Below, piece after piece: positions 13,501-21,738 of a DNA stretch of 64,000 nucleotides. This stretch comes from Larus michahellis (lineage: Eukaryota; Chordata; Aves; Charadriiformes; Laridae): assembly GCF_964199755.1 (NCBI RefSeq), contig NC_133903.1:55434739-55498738 (forward strand). Direction: 5' to 3'. Made by a program: the position numbers and the translations under genes. Numbering within the stretch: the stretch's first letter is position 1; each line of letters starts with the position of its first letter. The notes below the pieces were generated by a model. It saw nothing but the letters and a program-made list of their open reading frames with translations. It did not search any database and was not told where the DNA came from.

Positions 13501-14356
13501 TAACCACTCCCAGCCCCAAGACTGTGCTTGGTACGCGCTGCTCCAAGCAAGAGAGACTCAGATCTTCAGCTTTTGTCACCCTTGCTCTGACTCTAAGCCA
13601 TACTGGTGGTGAACAACAATCCAGAATATTGTGCCTGCTAAAGGAGTTGAGGGTGTGGTAAAGGCATATGAAAGGACAAGGGTCTTAACCTGATTCTTTC
13701 ATTTTTAGATGTTTGATTTTTATCTGAATATCCAACTTGTGGCTTGTGGTCTTTCTGCTTACACTTGCCAACCAGAGTGCAATGATGCCATCTGGGAAAC
13801 CTGATGGTGATGAGGCCTCCACTTTTAAGGAAATGGAGGCCCTGAGGGTTTTCGGGGCAGTGGGCAGGGCTTGAGAAAATGTGGGCTGCCCAGAGGCTTG
13901 AGGGAATGCTGCTTTTATTGAGGAACTGTGTTAGGTGGCAGACTTTTTTCCGTTCAGTGCAGGTAAAATGCCTCTTGCAAAGCCTAGGTTAGAACTTTTT
14001 GCCCATGGGACTGCAGTGCTTTATCACACTTGGGCAGTTAGCAGCCTGAGAAGCAGAGGAGTTAAAGAGACAAGAAATTCTTTACCTGTAAGCAAGGTAA
14101 GCAGCCCTCAACAGTAGCTTATTCTTGTCAAAGAATAAGGGAAAAGCATTTGTGGAAAGTGAATGACAACTGCTTGAGAATCTAGCTGCTCAAATGTCAC
14201 TCTTTGTAGTCTGATTTGGTAGATGTGATATCCCTCTTTCTGTTTTTATTCCAGGCTACTGGGCAGCCATATGAACAATATGCAAAGATGATATTTATGG
14301 AGCTAAATGATGCCTGGTCAGAATTTGAAAACCAAGGACAAAAACCCTTGTATTAG
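1507..14356 (+). CDS. DNAJC6: Auxilin (DNAJC6), 3' part of gene, 11 coding exons
   Basis: Auxilin is the neuronal J-protein cofactor that recruits HSC70 to clathrin-coated vesicles and drives uncoating after endocytosis. Exons seen: 1507-1586, 1760-1953, 2048-2128, 2998-3444, 5769-5921, 7243-7311, 8074-8208, 9707-9967, 10339-10484, 13169-13345, 14255-14356. They join in frame to 614 codons plus TAG, all with AG/GT borders. The fragment starts in the C2 domain (about residues 1-91). It continues through a Pro/Ser-rich linker with DLL and DPF clathrin/AP-2 motifs (about 119-520). It ends in the J domain, with the HPD catalytic motif at residues 578-580 and the C-terminus QKPLY. Every exon aligns, as I remember it, with mammalian auxilin. 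The PTEN-like phosphatase domain and the start codon lie left of the window. The paralog GAK is excluded by the linker sequence. LEPROT follows downstream on the same strand. Confidence 0.97.
1760..1953 (+). CDS. DNAJC6: DNAJC6 exon: end of C2 domain
   Basis: A 194-nt exon from the acceptor at 1758-1759 to the gtgag donor at 1954. It encodes [18 protein letters not shown], the PPWENF segment and [17 protein letters not shown], the C-terminal strands of the PTEN-type C2 domain in auxilin. The exon ends in phase 1, as do the next six. Confidence 0.95.
2048..2128 (+). CDS. DNAJC6: DNAJC6 exon: linker start
   Basis: An 81-nt exon after ctgcag and before gtacgc. It encodes a 27-residue stretch ending in [12 protein letters not shown], corresponding to GQSGFFASLCWQ in mammalian auxilin as I remember it. 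The first half, [10 protein letters not shown], is more diverged. Confidence 0.9.
2998..3444 (+). CDS. DNAJC6: DNAJC6 exon: clathrin/AP-2-binding linker
   Basis: The largest exon here, 447 nt. It encodes [15 protein letters not shown], a Lys-rich patch, a Pro run and the motifs [10 protein letters not shown] and SDLLNDLFG. These acidic DLL/DLF motifs are the kind auxilin uses to bind clathrin and adaptors. It ends STPRRSAAS...RVGEG at a gtaata donor. No frameshift or stop is present. Confidence 0.96.
5769..5921 (+). CDS. DNAJC6: DNAJC6 exon: DPF-motif linker
   Basis: A 153-nt exon after ttttacag and before gtaaga. It encodes [20 protein letters not shown], then a stretch with [13 protein letters not shown] and DPFHM. 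Three DPF motifs and one DLL motif suit binding to the AP-2 alpha appendage and clathrin. Confidence 0.95.
7243..7311 (+). CDS. DNAJC6: DNAJC6 exon: linker ([10 protein letters not shown])
   Basis: A 69-nt exon with acceptor ttctgcttag and donor gtatgt. It encodes [19 protein letters not shown] and PSKPG, matching the auxilin segment around the conserved GGWDW. Phase 1 at both ends. Confidence 0.93.
7564..7586. repeat. A23 homopolymer
   Basis: An uninterrupted run of 23 A in a DNAJC6 intron. It may be the tail of a decayed retroposon, but no element body was recognised beside it. Confidence 0.9.
8074..8208 (+). CDS. DNAJC6: DNAJC6 exon: linker (TLDPFADLG)
   Basis: A 135-nt exon after a long pyrimidine tract ending in cag, with a weaker gtttgt donor. 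It encodes [19 protein letters not shown], then [15 protein letters not shown], matching auxilin through another DPF motif. Confidence 0.94.
9707..9967 (+). CDS. DNAJC6: DNAJC6 exon: Gln/Pro-rich linker
   Basis: A 261-nt exon. It encodes [19 protein letters not shown], a Gln/Trp/Gly-rich stretch with [12 protein letters not shown], and [17 protein letters not shown] followed by NERGKG. The last part is strongly conserved in auxilin. Donor gtaagc at 9968. Confidence 0.95.
10339..10484 (+). CDS. DNAJC6: DNAJC6 exon: LLSGQGFN clathrin-binding segment
   Basis: A 146-nt exon from the acceptor ttttcaag to the donor gtaagc. It encodes [20 protein letters not shown] and the charged helix [20 protein letters not shown] that leads into the J domain. 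It ends in phase 0, the first phase change after six phase-1 junctions. Confidence 0.96.
10757..11338 (+). mobile_element. Solo LTR of an avian endogenous retrovirus (ERVL-like), sense in DNAJC6 intron
   Basis: This stretch has LTR architecture on the + strand. It has a conserved block (gggtattccatcccat) just before a TATA box (gtataaaag, 10912-10920), a pyrimidine-rich presumed R region and an ATTAAA polyadenylation signal at 11216-11221. Near the 3' end is a 9-bp-arm hairpin around 11270-11290, followed by a CA-type end. The block and layout match, from memory, the ERVL-type LTRs common in birds. No gag, pol or env and no second LTR is present, so it looks like a solo LTR left by recombination. 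The borders, especially the left one, are approximate, and I found no clear target-site duplication. It lies in the 10485-13168 intron in the same orientation as DNAJC6. Confidence 0.65.
13169..13345 (+). CDS. DNAJC6: DNAJC6 exon: J domain with HPD motif
   Basis: A 177-nt phase-0 exon. It encodes [20 protein letters not shown], the [13 protein letters not shown] segment, and [20 protein letters not shown] followed by K. The HPD triplet (codons 13334-13342) is the invariant J-domain motif that stimulates HSC70 ATPase activity. The intron falls straight after HPDK. Confidence 0.97.
14255..14356 (+). CDS. DNAJC6: DNAJC6 terminal coding exon
   Basis: The final 102 coding nt. They encode [20 protein letters not shown] and [13 protein letters not shown], then TAG. 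This is the last J-domain helix with the auxilin/GAK-type C-terminus; the NDAWSEFE segment is diagnostic of the family. Acceptor ttattccag. Confidence 0.97.
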   Translation, partial: ATGQPYEQYAKMIFMELNDAWSEFENQGQKPLY

Positions 14357-16495
14357 GTATTTTCTCAGTCTCCACTCCAGACCTGTGCTAGTGCTTATAT
14401 AGTCTCTTGTCACAAATGTCACAGATCAACCAAACTCTGGCTGGAAATTCAGAAGTTCCAGAAAACTAAGAGCTTAATAATTATCACGAACAAGAGAAAG
14501 GTTTCCTTATACTTGTATCAAGAATCCTGAGCTCAGAGGAACTCTAGCCACTTGGCTTGCCAAATGAGAGCCATGGGGTTACAGTTTCTTGTAACTTTTA
14601 TATTCTTCTTTGGATTCAAGTGGGGTGAGAGAGAACACGCTCTGGGAAAAGGTGGAATTGTTCTGTCTCCAACACGGTGTAGCTGGTGAATTTCCTCCTT
14701 TTTTTTTTGTGATGTGTGATCTGGCAACACTTCAGTTGGGTTCAATAACTGGTGGTGAAGCCCAGACTTCGATGTGCTTTCTTCCTAGGTTTGGATCAAA
14801 CTTTATCAAATCTAAGTGCTCAGATGTGGTTTAGGCACACTTCTAACAGTCACCATTTGCTGCTTAATTGCTCATATAGTCTAGTATGCCTGAGTAGAGA
14901 CAAAGCTGCATCCTGGGTTAGATGAGTGTGGCAGCTGACTGCTGCTTTACGCATTAATACTGTACTTCACCTCACAGTCCAGCAGTGAAATGTGCAGAAG
15001 AAATTCCTCAGCATTATGGAGCAAGTGTCTTTTAAAGCAAACAACAAGTAATTGATGTTAAACAGCACCTTGTTTGTTTGTTAAACAGCAGTTCTGGGGG
15101 AATGGGGAATTGGGGGGAAGGGTGAATTCATGTTTGTAGAAGTGAAGAATGAGCATGTCCTGTGTTTCCCATGAAGTTCTCATCAATAGCTTGAAACCAT
15201 CGGGCGAAAGAAATATCAACAAACTAAAACTCTGCTGCAAAGTTTTAGAAACTTCCCAGTCTGTAGGTAACACTTCCCCTCCGAAGACTTTTTCCAGCCC
15301 ACTTGTATCACCTCTATGCCTTTATCAGCTCCAGAGCACTTGGCAAATGCTCTTGGCAGAATGCAACCTTTTCAGACCAGGGTGTACAAGCTGTCATGTA
15401 GACATCTGTGGACCAGGTCTGATTTTTGAGGTAAACACAGTGCAAATCAATTATCTTAAAAGTTTATATTGGACCAAAGCAATAATATCACAAGGAAGTA
15501 TCTCTGATGCTAAAGCCGAATCATCTTTCCTAGTTAAAAAGCAAGTTATGCTCTTCACCCCGAATTCTGGCATTCTCCTTTTGTAGAATAACTAAAACTA
15601 GTCGTTTATTTACCAACATGTTGTATCTGTATTTGAGCTCTGAAGGGGCAGGTATATTCAGAAGATGGGCAGGAAATCATTTGTATTTACTGCTTAAGGA
15701 ACAGGTTGCTATCTGATGCAAGTCTTTAAAGCTGGTGGTTTTTAAAGACAATCCACTTGTTGTTGCACTTACATTTTCAAGTGGCAAAACCTTTACTGCA
15801 GAGAGAGTGTGTCAAAGTACATTGCTTTCTGTATAAAAGTCATCCTTTTGTTGTATTGGTCCATTATTTACTACCGTTAATTGAAAATGTGAAACCAACA
15901 CATAGGTCTCCTTTTATATAAAAGACCTTGAGATAATAGTAACAAACTGGATGTTATTTATTAATGTTTTGATCCAGTATGTGCTTGTCTTATTTAAAGA
16001 GATAACTGGAATGTGAATCATGTTCCTGTGGTTTGTTGGTTTATTGTTTCTCATTCACAGTTGTAGATATTGTGACCTATGCCTATATAATAAAAAGGAT
16101 CTCATTACTATAATGTACTTTTTTAATAATGAAAACTACATTAGCTTTGTATTGAGTTTGTCATGGCACATAACTCTGGATACTCGTATGTTCACAAAAT
16201 ACAAATCCATTATTAAACTTTATCTACCAAAAGAAACCCTACCCCACTTAAGCTTTGACTACTTCCATCCCTAAAGTTTTTATGGATGCATGAAAGTATT
16301 AGGATGTATGTATATCAAAATAGTTAACTAAAAAATTTTCTTGTCATATCTGGTAGTGACAGAGGTTATCCATGTTCAGGTTTACTGTTTGACTAAATTA
16401 CTGTAATTTTTGTAAATACAGTATATACTCAATGAAATTGTGACTGGTCTGAAACATTTGTATATACATTAAAAAGCTCAAATTAACGTATTCAG
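14357..16495 (+). other. DNAJC6: Probable DNAJC6 3' untranslated region
   Basis: After the stop there is about 2.1 kb without a coding match, becoming A/T-rich. An AATAAA lies at 16089-16094 and an ATTAAA at 16468-16473, followed by a T/G-rich stretch. I place the 3' end after the second signal because the AT-rich sequence before it looks like a conserved UTR tail. The earlier signal could be an alternative site. The end is inferred. Confidence 0.45.
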
Positions 16496-17003
16496 GTATC
16501 TTTTGTGCTTGTGGGGGGAAAAAAACCTCTACCTTCTTACTTTAAATACAGTTCAGAGTAATGTGTTTGCAAATGCTGCATAAACAACATATCCATGTAT
16601 TCTAATGGAAACTTCTTTTGTCTACGCTGTCTTACATGTATGACTAACACCTCTGTTGCTCTAGTGCAGGGTTGGGTGGGATCATAAGGTTACCATAAGG
16701 TAACCATAAATGACATGCTCTAGAGGCAACTTTTTTTTTTTTTTCTAGAGCTCTTATTTCCTCAAGAGTGAACAAGCTACATGAAAAAGCAAGTTCCCAT
16801 TACTGCAAGCAGATTATAAGAACAGTAAGGGCTTCATTTATACAACACTTGTAATGGGAGAAGGTGCAGCCTTTCATGCTTAAGAGAAAAGCCCTTCAGC
16901 TGAAACAGAAGATGGTAACTTGTCTAAACAATCAAAAGGTAGAAGCAAGTTAAGTCAGTATTGGAGATACAAAGCTCTTTACATTAGCAGCAGCTGTACC
17001 AAG
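16496..17003. other. Intergenic spacer, DNAJC6-CR1
   Basis: AT-rich intergenic DNA with a poly-T run near 16731-16744 and a small inverted repeat (ggttacc/ggtaacc) near 16688-16706. No gene was seen. Confidence 0.6.
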
Positions 17004-17910
17004 ATCATAGAATGGCTAGATCATCTCGTTCCACCCCCCCTGCCCTGGGCAGGGACACCTCCCACCAGCCCAGGTTGCTCCAAGCCCCGTCCAACCTGGC
17101 CTTGAACCCCTCCAGGGATGGGGCAGCCACAGCTTCTCTGGGCAACCTGGGCCAGGGGCTCACCCCCCTCACAGAAAAGAATTTTTGCCTCACATCTCAT
17201 CTCAGTCTCCCCTCTTTCAGTTTAAAGTGTTCTATTGCTATATGCTCTTGTAAAAAAAGTCCCTCCCCATCTTTTTTTGTAGGCCACCTTATAGACCCTT
17301 CGAGTACCTAAAGGTCTCCCTGAAGCCTTCTCTTCTCCATGCTGGACAACACCAACTCTCTCAGCCTGTCCTTACAGCAGAGAGGCTCCAGCCCTCCCAG
17401 CATCTCCGGGGCCTCCTCTGGCCCCGCTCCAACAGCTCCGTGTCCTTCTGCTGTTGGTGCCCCAGGGCTGGAGGCAGCGCTGCAGGGGGGTCTCCCAGAG
17501 CGGAGCAGAGGGGCAGAATCCCCCCCTGACCCTGCTGCCCACGCTGCTGGGGATGCAGCCCAGGCTGCAGGGGGTTTCTGGGCTGCCAACGCATGTTGCC
17601 CACTCGTGTTGAGCTTCTCACCCACCAACACCCCCAAGCCCTTCTCCTCAGGGCTGCTCTCCATCCATTCTCCACCCAGCCTGGATTTGTGCTTGGGATT
17701 GCCCTGACCCACACGCAGGACCTTGCACTTGGCCTTGCTGGACTTCATGATGTTGGTATGGGCCCACTTCTCCAGCCTGTCCAGGTTCCTCTGGATGGCA
17801 TCCCTTCCCTCCAGCGTGTTGAGTGCTCCACACAACTTGGTGTCATCAGCAAACTTGCTGAGGGTATGCTTGGTCCTGCTGTCAGAGATGTAAGCTTGTA
17901 TTAAAACTCC
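17004..17910 (-). mobile_element. CR1 LINE, 5'-truncated, minus strand
   Basis: On the minus strand this reads as the 3' end of a CR1 non-LTR retrotransposon. Translation gives [19 protein letters not shown], where FADD is the reverse-transcriptase catalytic box. Then come [28 protein letters not shown] and [13 protein letters not shown], and finally the DRLREL...[10 protein letters not shown]-terminus. After this comes the typical CR1 3'UTR with its ctgccctgggcag block and an attctatgat-type end at about 17004. The frame is open for about 200 codons but shifts around 17.4-17.6 kb, so the copy is dead. It is truncated just upstream of the FADD box, the usual result of incomplete reverse transcription. 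It sits between DNAJC6 and LEPROT. Confidence 0.93.
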
Positions 17911-18880
17911 TAGGGGGTTTTTGCTTGTTGATGACAGCCAAAGGTTTTGCAGTGTGAGATCGTACAGTGAAAGTGTCTCCATCTCATTTTCTGTTCATGG
18001 GGCCTCAAAATAAGCCCAGAAATGCTGAGCTCCGTTGCTGCTCACAAATTGTGACCAGACCACAAGGTTAACATCATACACCAGCTCACATGATACTAGG
18101 CCGGTATCAATATTGCCTCTTTAAAGCAGTCATTAATGTCATGTGGTAATTCACAGGTTGTCGGTTTTCCCAAATGGAGACATTTTGAAAGCAGTTTGTC
18201 ACTTGCTGTTCTCGTGTTATTGCGTTTCAGAGACCCAGAGCAGAGCAAGATGGCAAACATGGCACCAAACAAAATTTTCACTTGGAGCATTTATTTACCT
18301 AAGACTCCTGTTTTAATTAGGAGGCCATCCTGGCCTGTCGTCTGTCAGCTCTAAAGTAATTAAAATTAATCATGAAATTAAAAAAAATAATCTGTATTAG
18401 ACGAGGTATGAAATAACAAGAAGGGCTGATAGGCTGAGCTGGGAGAGATCTAAAGAAAATCTTCCTAGGGAAGGTGTATCTGAAGTGTTTTGCAAAATTG
18501 CCCCCAAAAAGTCTATTCTTGGGACAAAAATGGGGTCCCCCCCCAAAAAATCTAAGGTTTGAAAAATACTCCTCTAAAAAAAGACGTGCCCTTCTCAGTG
18601 CGGATTAGCAGAAGGGTGGCTGATGCACATGCTGAGATGGCACTGTATGAGACAAACAGGCGCCTGGGCCCATTTTTTGGGGTGAAAACAGGGGTTTTCA
18701 GAAGCAGCCTGCAAACTGGCTGCCACTGATGGGCGGGGGCTCTTTAAAAGGGTGCTTATGTATTAAAATCATGCCTGTGCGCACGTATAGACAGGTATGT
18801 GCACACGTATACATTATATATAACGATGTATATGTATGTTTGTGGCTATATATGTTAAACACCCACCCCGAGGCCTGACT
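17911..18880. other. Intergenic spacer upstream of LEPROT
   Basis: Mostly AT-rich DNA with short homopolymers (C/A near 18537-18550) and a TATG/TATA-type simple stretch around 18780-18860. No gene or further repeat was recognised before GC content rises at the LEPROT island. Confidence 0.55.
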
Positions 18881-19060
18881 AGAGGCCGCGAGGCCCTGCC
18901 CTGTAACCATGGCGACCGAATGAGGGCGGGGCCGCCGGGAGTCTCTCCTCATTGGCGGCCGCTCACGTGGTGCGGGAAAAGAGGGCGGGGTTAAGCGGCG
19001 GGGAGGCGGAAGTCGCGCGCCCGCCGCCACCTCAGCTCGGCGTCTCTCAGAGCTCCGAAC

Positions 19061-19076
19061 ATGGCGGGTATCAAAG
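19061..19076 (+). CDS. LEPROT: LEPROT coding exon 1 (MAGIK)
   Basis: Only 16 coding nt, MAGIK plus the first base of Ala6, ending at a gtaccg donor at 19077. The 5'UTR lies just upstream in the island; the transcription start is probably around 18990-19040. The short ATG-to-TGA frame at 18908 is most likely upstream of the start site. Confidence 0.92.
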
Positions 19077-21738
19077 GTACCGAGAGCTCCCGGCCCGCGG
19101 GCGGGAGAGCGGGCTCGGAGCTGCCGTGCGGCAGCTCCGAGCCCGCTCTCCCGCCCGCGGGCCGGGGCCCTCTTGAGGGAGCCGAGCGACCGGGTTGCGC
19201 TTCCGCTTTCCCCCGGCGTCGCCTCAGCGGGGGAGCGGGGAGGGGGTGAGCGGTAGCCGGTGAGGCGGCTGCCGCCTCACCGCCTTGCCTTGTGCCGTTG
19301 CAGCTCTCGTGGCGCTCTCCTTCAGTGGAGCCATCGGGCTGACGTTCCTCATGCTGGGCTGCGCCCTGGAGTACTACGGGTGAGCGGGCCGGCTTTGCTT
19401 CCAAAACTTCCCCTTCTTTATATCTGTTAACTGATGTGTTAATCTCGTTTGATTGAGCTGCGTGGCTCGAGTTATCTTCCAGCAGTCGCCCGCTTTCTGG
19501 TTCTTGACACATGGCAGTTTGTTGTGAATAAATTCCACCTCCTTTGCCAGTACTTGCATTTCCATTAAAAAAGTGACTGAAAACAGCTCCATCCTTTCTC
19601 AGGAAAAGCGGTGCCATCTTGCTAAACAGTAATTTTTAACCTCATACAATTCTTTCTCTTACTTCCCTGTTTCTTTAAACAACTCTCCAACCACAAGACT
19701 CCAATTGGCATCTCTATTACACTTAAAAATCTGGGTGAGGCTAATAACAGCTGTCGCAGAGGTATGAGCATGCAAAGGTGTGCCTTCAAATCGGCTTTAT
19801 ACTCCAAGATCCCTCTAATTTGGGAAAGCTCTCAGTTCCCTTCCTGCTTGCGTGCTTTTCCTGTTCCCTGTGTGGTGACTGTCATTTTTGTGAGGCAGTG
19901 GTGTGAGTTGAATCAGCAAGCTGATGCAAATGTAAAATAAATTAACGCTTGGTCATGTGAGAGAGTGGATCCTGCGCTACATGAGGCTGTATGGGTGTTT
20001 GTGCCAGTATGCAGGGAAAGCGAGGTAGGATTGTCCCTTTGGGTGAAAGCTTGTGGTTAAATCACATAATCCACTTTTCAAACCATAAAGTAGGACTACA
20101 GCTATTGCAATTACTTTTTCTAAACTGAGATTTTTTTTTTTTGAAGCATCCAACTGAACCGATCTTGTGTTTTCTTTTTTCCCCTTCCCCAGTGTGTACT
20201 GGCCTCTGTTTGTCTTAATATTTTACTTCATTTGCCCCATTCCCCACTTCATTGCAAAAAGAGTAAGTGATGACAGTGATGCAGCCAGCAGTGCCTGCAG
20301 GGAACTGGCGTATTTCTTCACAACTGGAATTGTTGTTTCTGCCTTTGGATTTCCTGTAATCCTCGCTCGGGTTGAAGCAGTAAGTTCTGTTTGCTAATTT
20401 ATATTGTAAGACACCAGTTACTGAGTATAATCTTTAAGTGCACTGTTGCTGTTTGTAAATCCTGTCTTTAATTTCATTATTGTGATGTTTCTAGATTCTG
20501 ATGAAATTAATCACTTTGCTGAAATTTTGTCTGCCTGTGCTGCATTTTGACCCGAACAAAGGACTTGCATGACTGAAAGTTTTATCTGGGGTGTTTTTTT
20601 CCAGCTTTGTTTTGGTCCAATACAAGATATTATCTCCTCTTTCATCTCATGCCTCTCTGTCTCATCACCTTCTGCACCGTTCCTTGCACCACCTTCCTTA
20701 TTTTTATCTCAGAATGTCTGCTTTCGCCATTTAGGATGCTGAAAACTCGGTGACTGGAGTGGATTATCAGTTAAAAGATAAAAAGCCAAACTTCCAGAGC
20801 CACACTTCTGGTTTTCAGAGCATTTCCCAAGCTCATGCTTTGTCCCCTCAAAGTCTGAGGAAATGCTGCTAGCTTCTTTTCTCTTTGCTTTCTGAACTGC
20901 TCTTCTGTGGTGAGATTTTGTCACATTCGTTTGCAAGGCAAAGAATTCTTTTGTCCTGTCTCCCGAACTACCCGACGACGTTTTTGTGTGTTGCATAGTT
21001 TTTCCCCATCAGTCTTTCAGTTTTGCTTAAAACTTGTGTGCTTAGTTTTAATTTTTTTGTAATGCGCAATTTCCCTGACACTGCAGTTTACTTTTGCAGT
21101 TGTGGACCTCACAGTAGGCAGAACCAGAAGTGGCCGCGAGGGGGAACTCCAATTCATAGCTATATCTTACTTGTCACTTATTTCAGTAAACTTAGTCGAG
21201 CAGATCGTTGAAGCAAGCTGTTTACTTTTAAGACCACGTACCGTTTTCCATGCTTGTTACTGGCATTTATTTGAAAGACGACCTTTTATTTTGTTGCATA
21301 GCAATTAAAGGTGAGCACTAGTTTCACCAGATTTTTTCTACGACTTAGGTATGTTTTACTGATTTGTATGGCAAGGTAAATTATTTTGTTCTAAAACACA
21401 GCATTATTAGCCTATCTGTTGAGGTGCTGTAGTAGTAATAGGAGTCGTTGCTAATTGAATAATTAGTCACATAAATGGAATTATTTATTGTTTGTCTTTT
21501 TTCTTTACGCTTTTAGCACCTTTCTGTAGTATTTAGTTTAGTTTATCTAATGCATATAAATAACTGGCCTGAACCTGTCTTATAAGAACTGCTTTGATTG
21601 TTTCATTTCCTTGCCTTTCAGATCAAATGGGGAGCCTGTGGTCTGGTGCTGGCTGGCAATGCAGTCATTTTCCTTACTATTTTAGGCTTTTTTCTTGTGT
21701 TTGGTAGAGGAGATGACTTTAGCTGGGAACAGTGGTAG
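19061..21738 (+). CDS. LEPROT: Leptin receptor overlapping transcript protein (LEPROT/OB-RGRP), complete
   Basis: LEPROT is a small Vps55-family membrane protein of the Golgi/endosomes. It limits cell-surface growth hormone and leptin receptor levels, probably through endosome-to-lysosome sorting. Coding exons: 19061-19076, 19304-19379, 20193-20379, 21622-21738, giving 131 codons, the same as the human protein. Four hydrophobic helices are visible at about residues 7-27, 33-52, 69-89 and 99-120. Conserved landmarks are [10 protein letters not shown] (46-55), [14 protein letters not shown] (63-76), FGFPVILAR (82-90) and the C-terminus [11 protein letters not shown]. The start has a strong Kozak context (A at -3, G at +4). 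The sequence is nearly identical to mammals, so it is under strong constraint. In mammals this gene shares its promoter with LEPR; here LEPR appears to have its own. Confidence 0.98.
19089..19166. repeat. Perfect 78-bp inverted repeat (38-bp arms, 2-nt centre) in LEPROT intron 1
   Basis: The left arm 19089-19126 is the exact reverse complement of the right arm 19129-19166, with only TG (19127-19128) between them. I checked every base; the first mismatch is immediately outside both arms. The arms are very GC-rich and contain ggcccgcgggc and ggctcggagctgccg. One visible consequence is that both strands translate to nearly the same peptide across it (RAGSELP[13 protein letters not shown]). It starts 12 nt after the exon-1 splice donor. 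It could form a cruciform in DNA or a very stable hairpin in pre-mRNA. A fold-back assembly artefact is possible. Confidence 0.95.
19258..19282. repeat. Second inverted repeat in LEPROT intron 1 (12-bp arms, 1-nt centre)
   Basis: The arm cggtgaggcggc (19258-19269) is followed by T and then its exact reverse complement gccgcctcaccg (19271-19282). It ends 21 nt before the intron acceptor AG, so it overlaps the region where the branch point and pyrimidine tract of a 227-nt intron should be. Confidence 0.93.
19304..19379 (+). CDS. LEPROT: LEPROT coding exon 2 (first membrane helix)
   Basis: A 76-nt exon encoding [20 protein letters not shown] and ALEYYG. This is the first transmembrane helix. 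Acceptor gttgcag, donor gtgagc. Confidence 0.96.
20193..20379 (+). CDS. LEPROT: LEPROT coding exon 3 (helices 2-3)
   Basis: A 187-nt exon encoding helix 2 ([19 protein letters not shown]), the polar loop with SSACREL, and helix 3 ([20 protein letters not shown]). The exon ends VEA in place of the VAV I remember from human, a small change at the junction. Donor gtaagt. Confidence 0.97.
21622..21738 (+). CDS. LEPROT: LEPROT coding exon 4 (helix 4 and C-terminus)
   Basis: A 117-nt coding part: [20 protein letters not shown], then [18 protein letters not shown] and TAG. The acidic/aromatic C-terminal tail is retained unchanged. Confidence 0.97.
   Translation: MKWGACGLVLAGNAVIFLTILGFFLVFGRGDDFSWEQW

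Larger units (their letters stand above)
18880..19385. promoter_or_regulatory. LEPROT: LEPROT CpG-island promoter
   Basis: GC content and CpG density rise sharply here around the LEPROT start codon. Upstream of the ATG I see, in order, an RFX X-box-like site (GTAACC-AT-GGCGAC, 18903-18916), an inverted CCAAT box (ATTGG, 18951-18955), an E-box CACGTG (18964-18969), a GC box (gggcgggg, about 18983-18990) and an ETS site (CGGAAG, 19008-19013). No TATA box is present, as expected for a housekeeping island. The ATG context aacATGGCGG also resembles a YY1 element at the transcription start. Sites are motif matches only; occupancy is not shown. Confidence 0.8.

Noticed and set aside
16683-16712. Short inverted/tandem repeat (ggttacc...ggtaacc) as a regulatory hairpin
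   Set aside because: The arms are only 7 bp in AT-rich intergenic sequence, which is expected by chance in 64 kb.
17339-17707. Plus-strand open frames within 17.3-17.9 kb
   Set aside because: They are antisense to the CR1 reverse-transcriptase frame and have no independent support.
18991-19617. 208-codon open frame on the minus strand over LEPROT exons 1-2
   Set aside because: It is the shadow of the CpG island and palindrome; part of its peptide repeats on the plus strand because of the inverted repeat.
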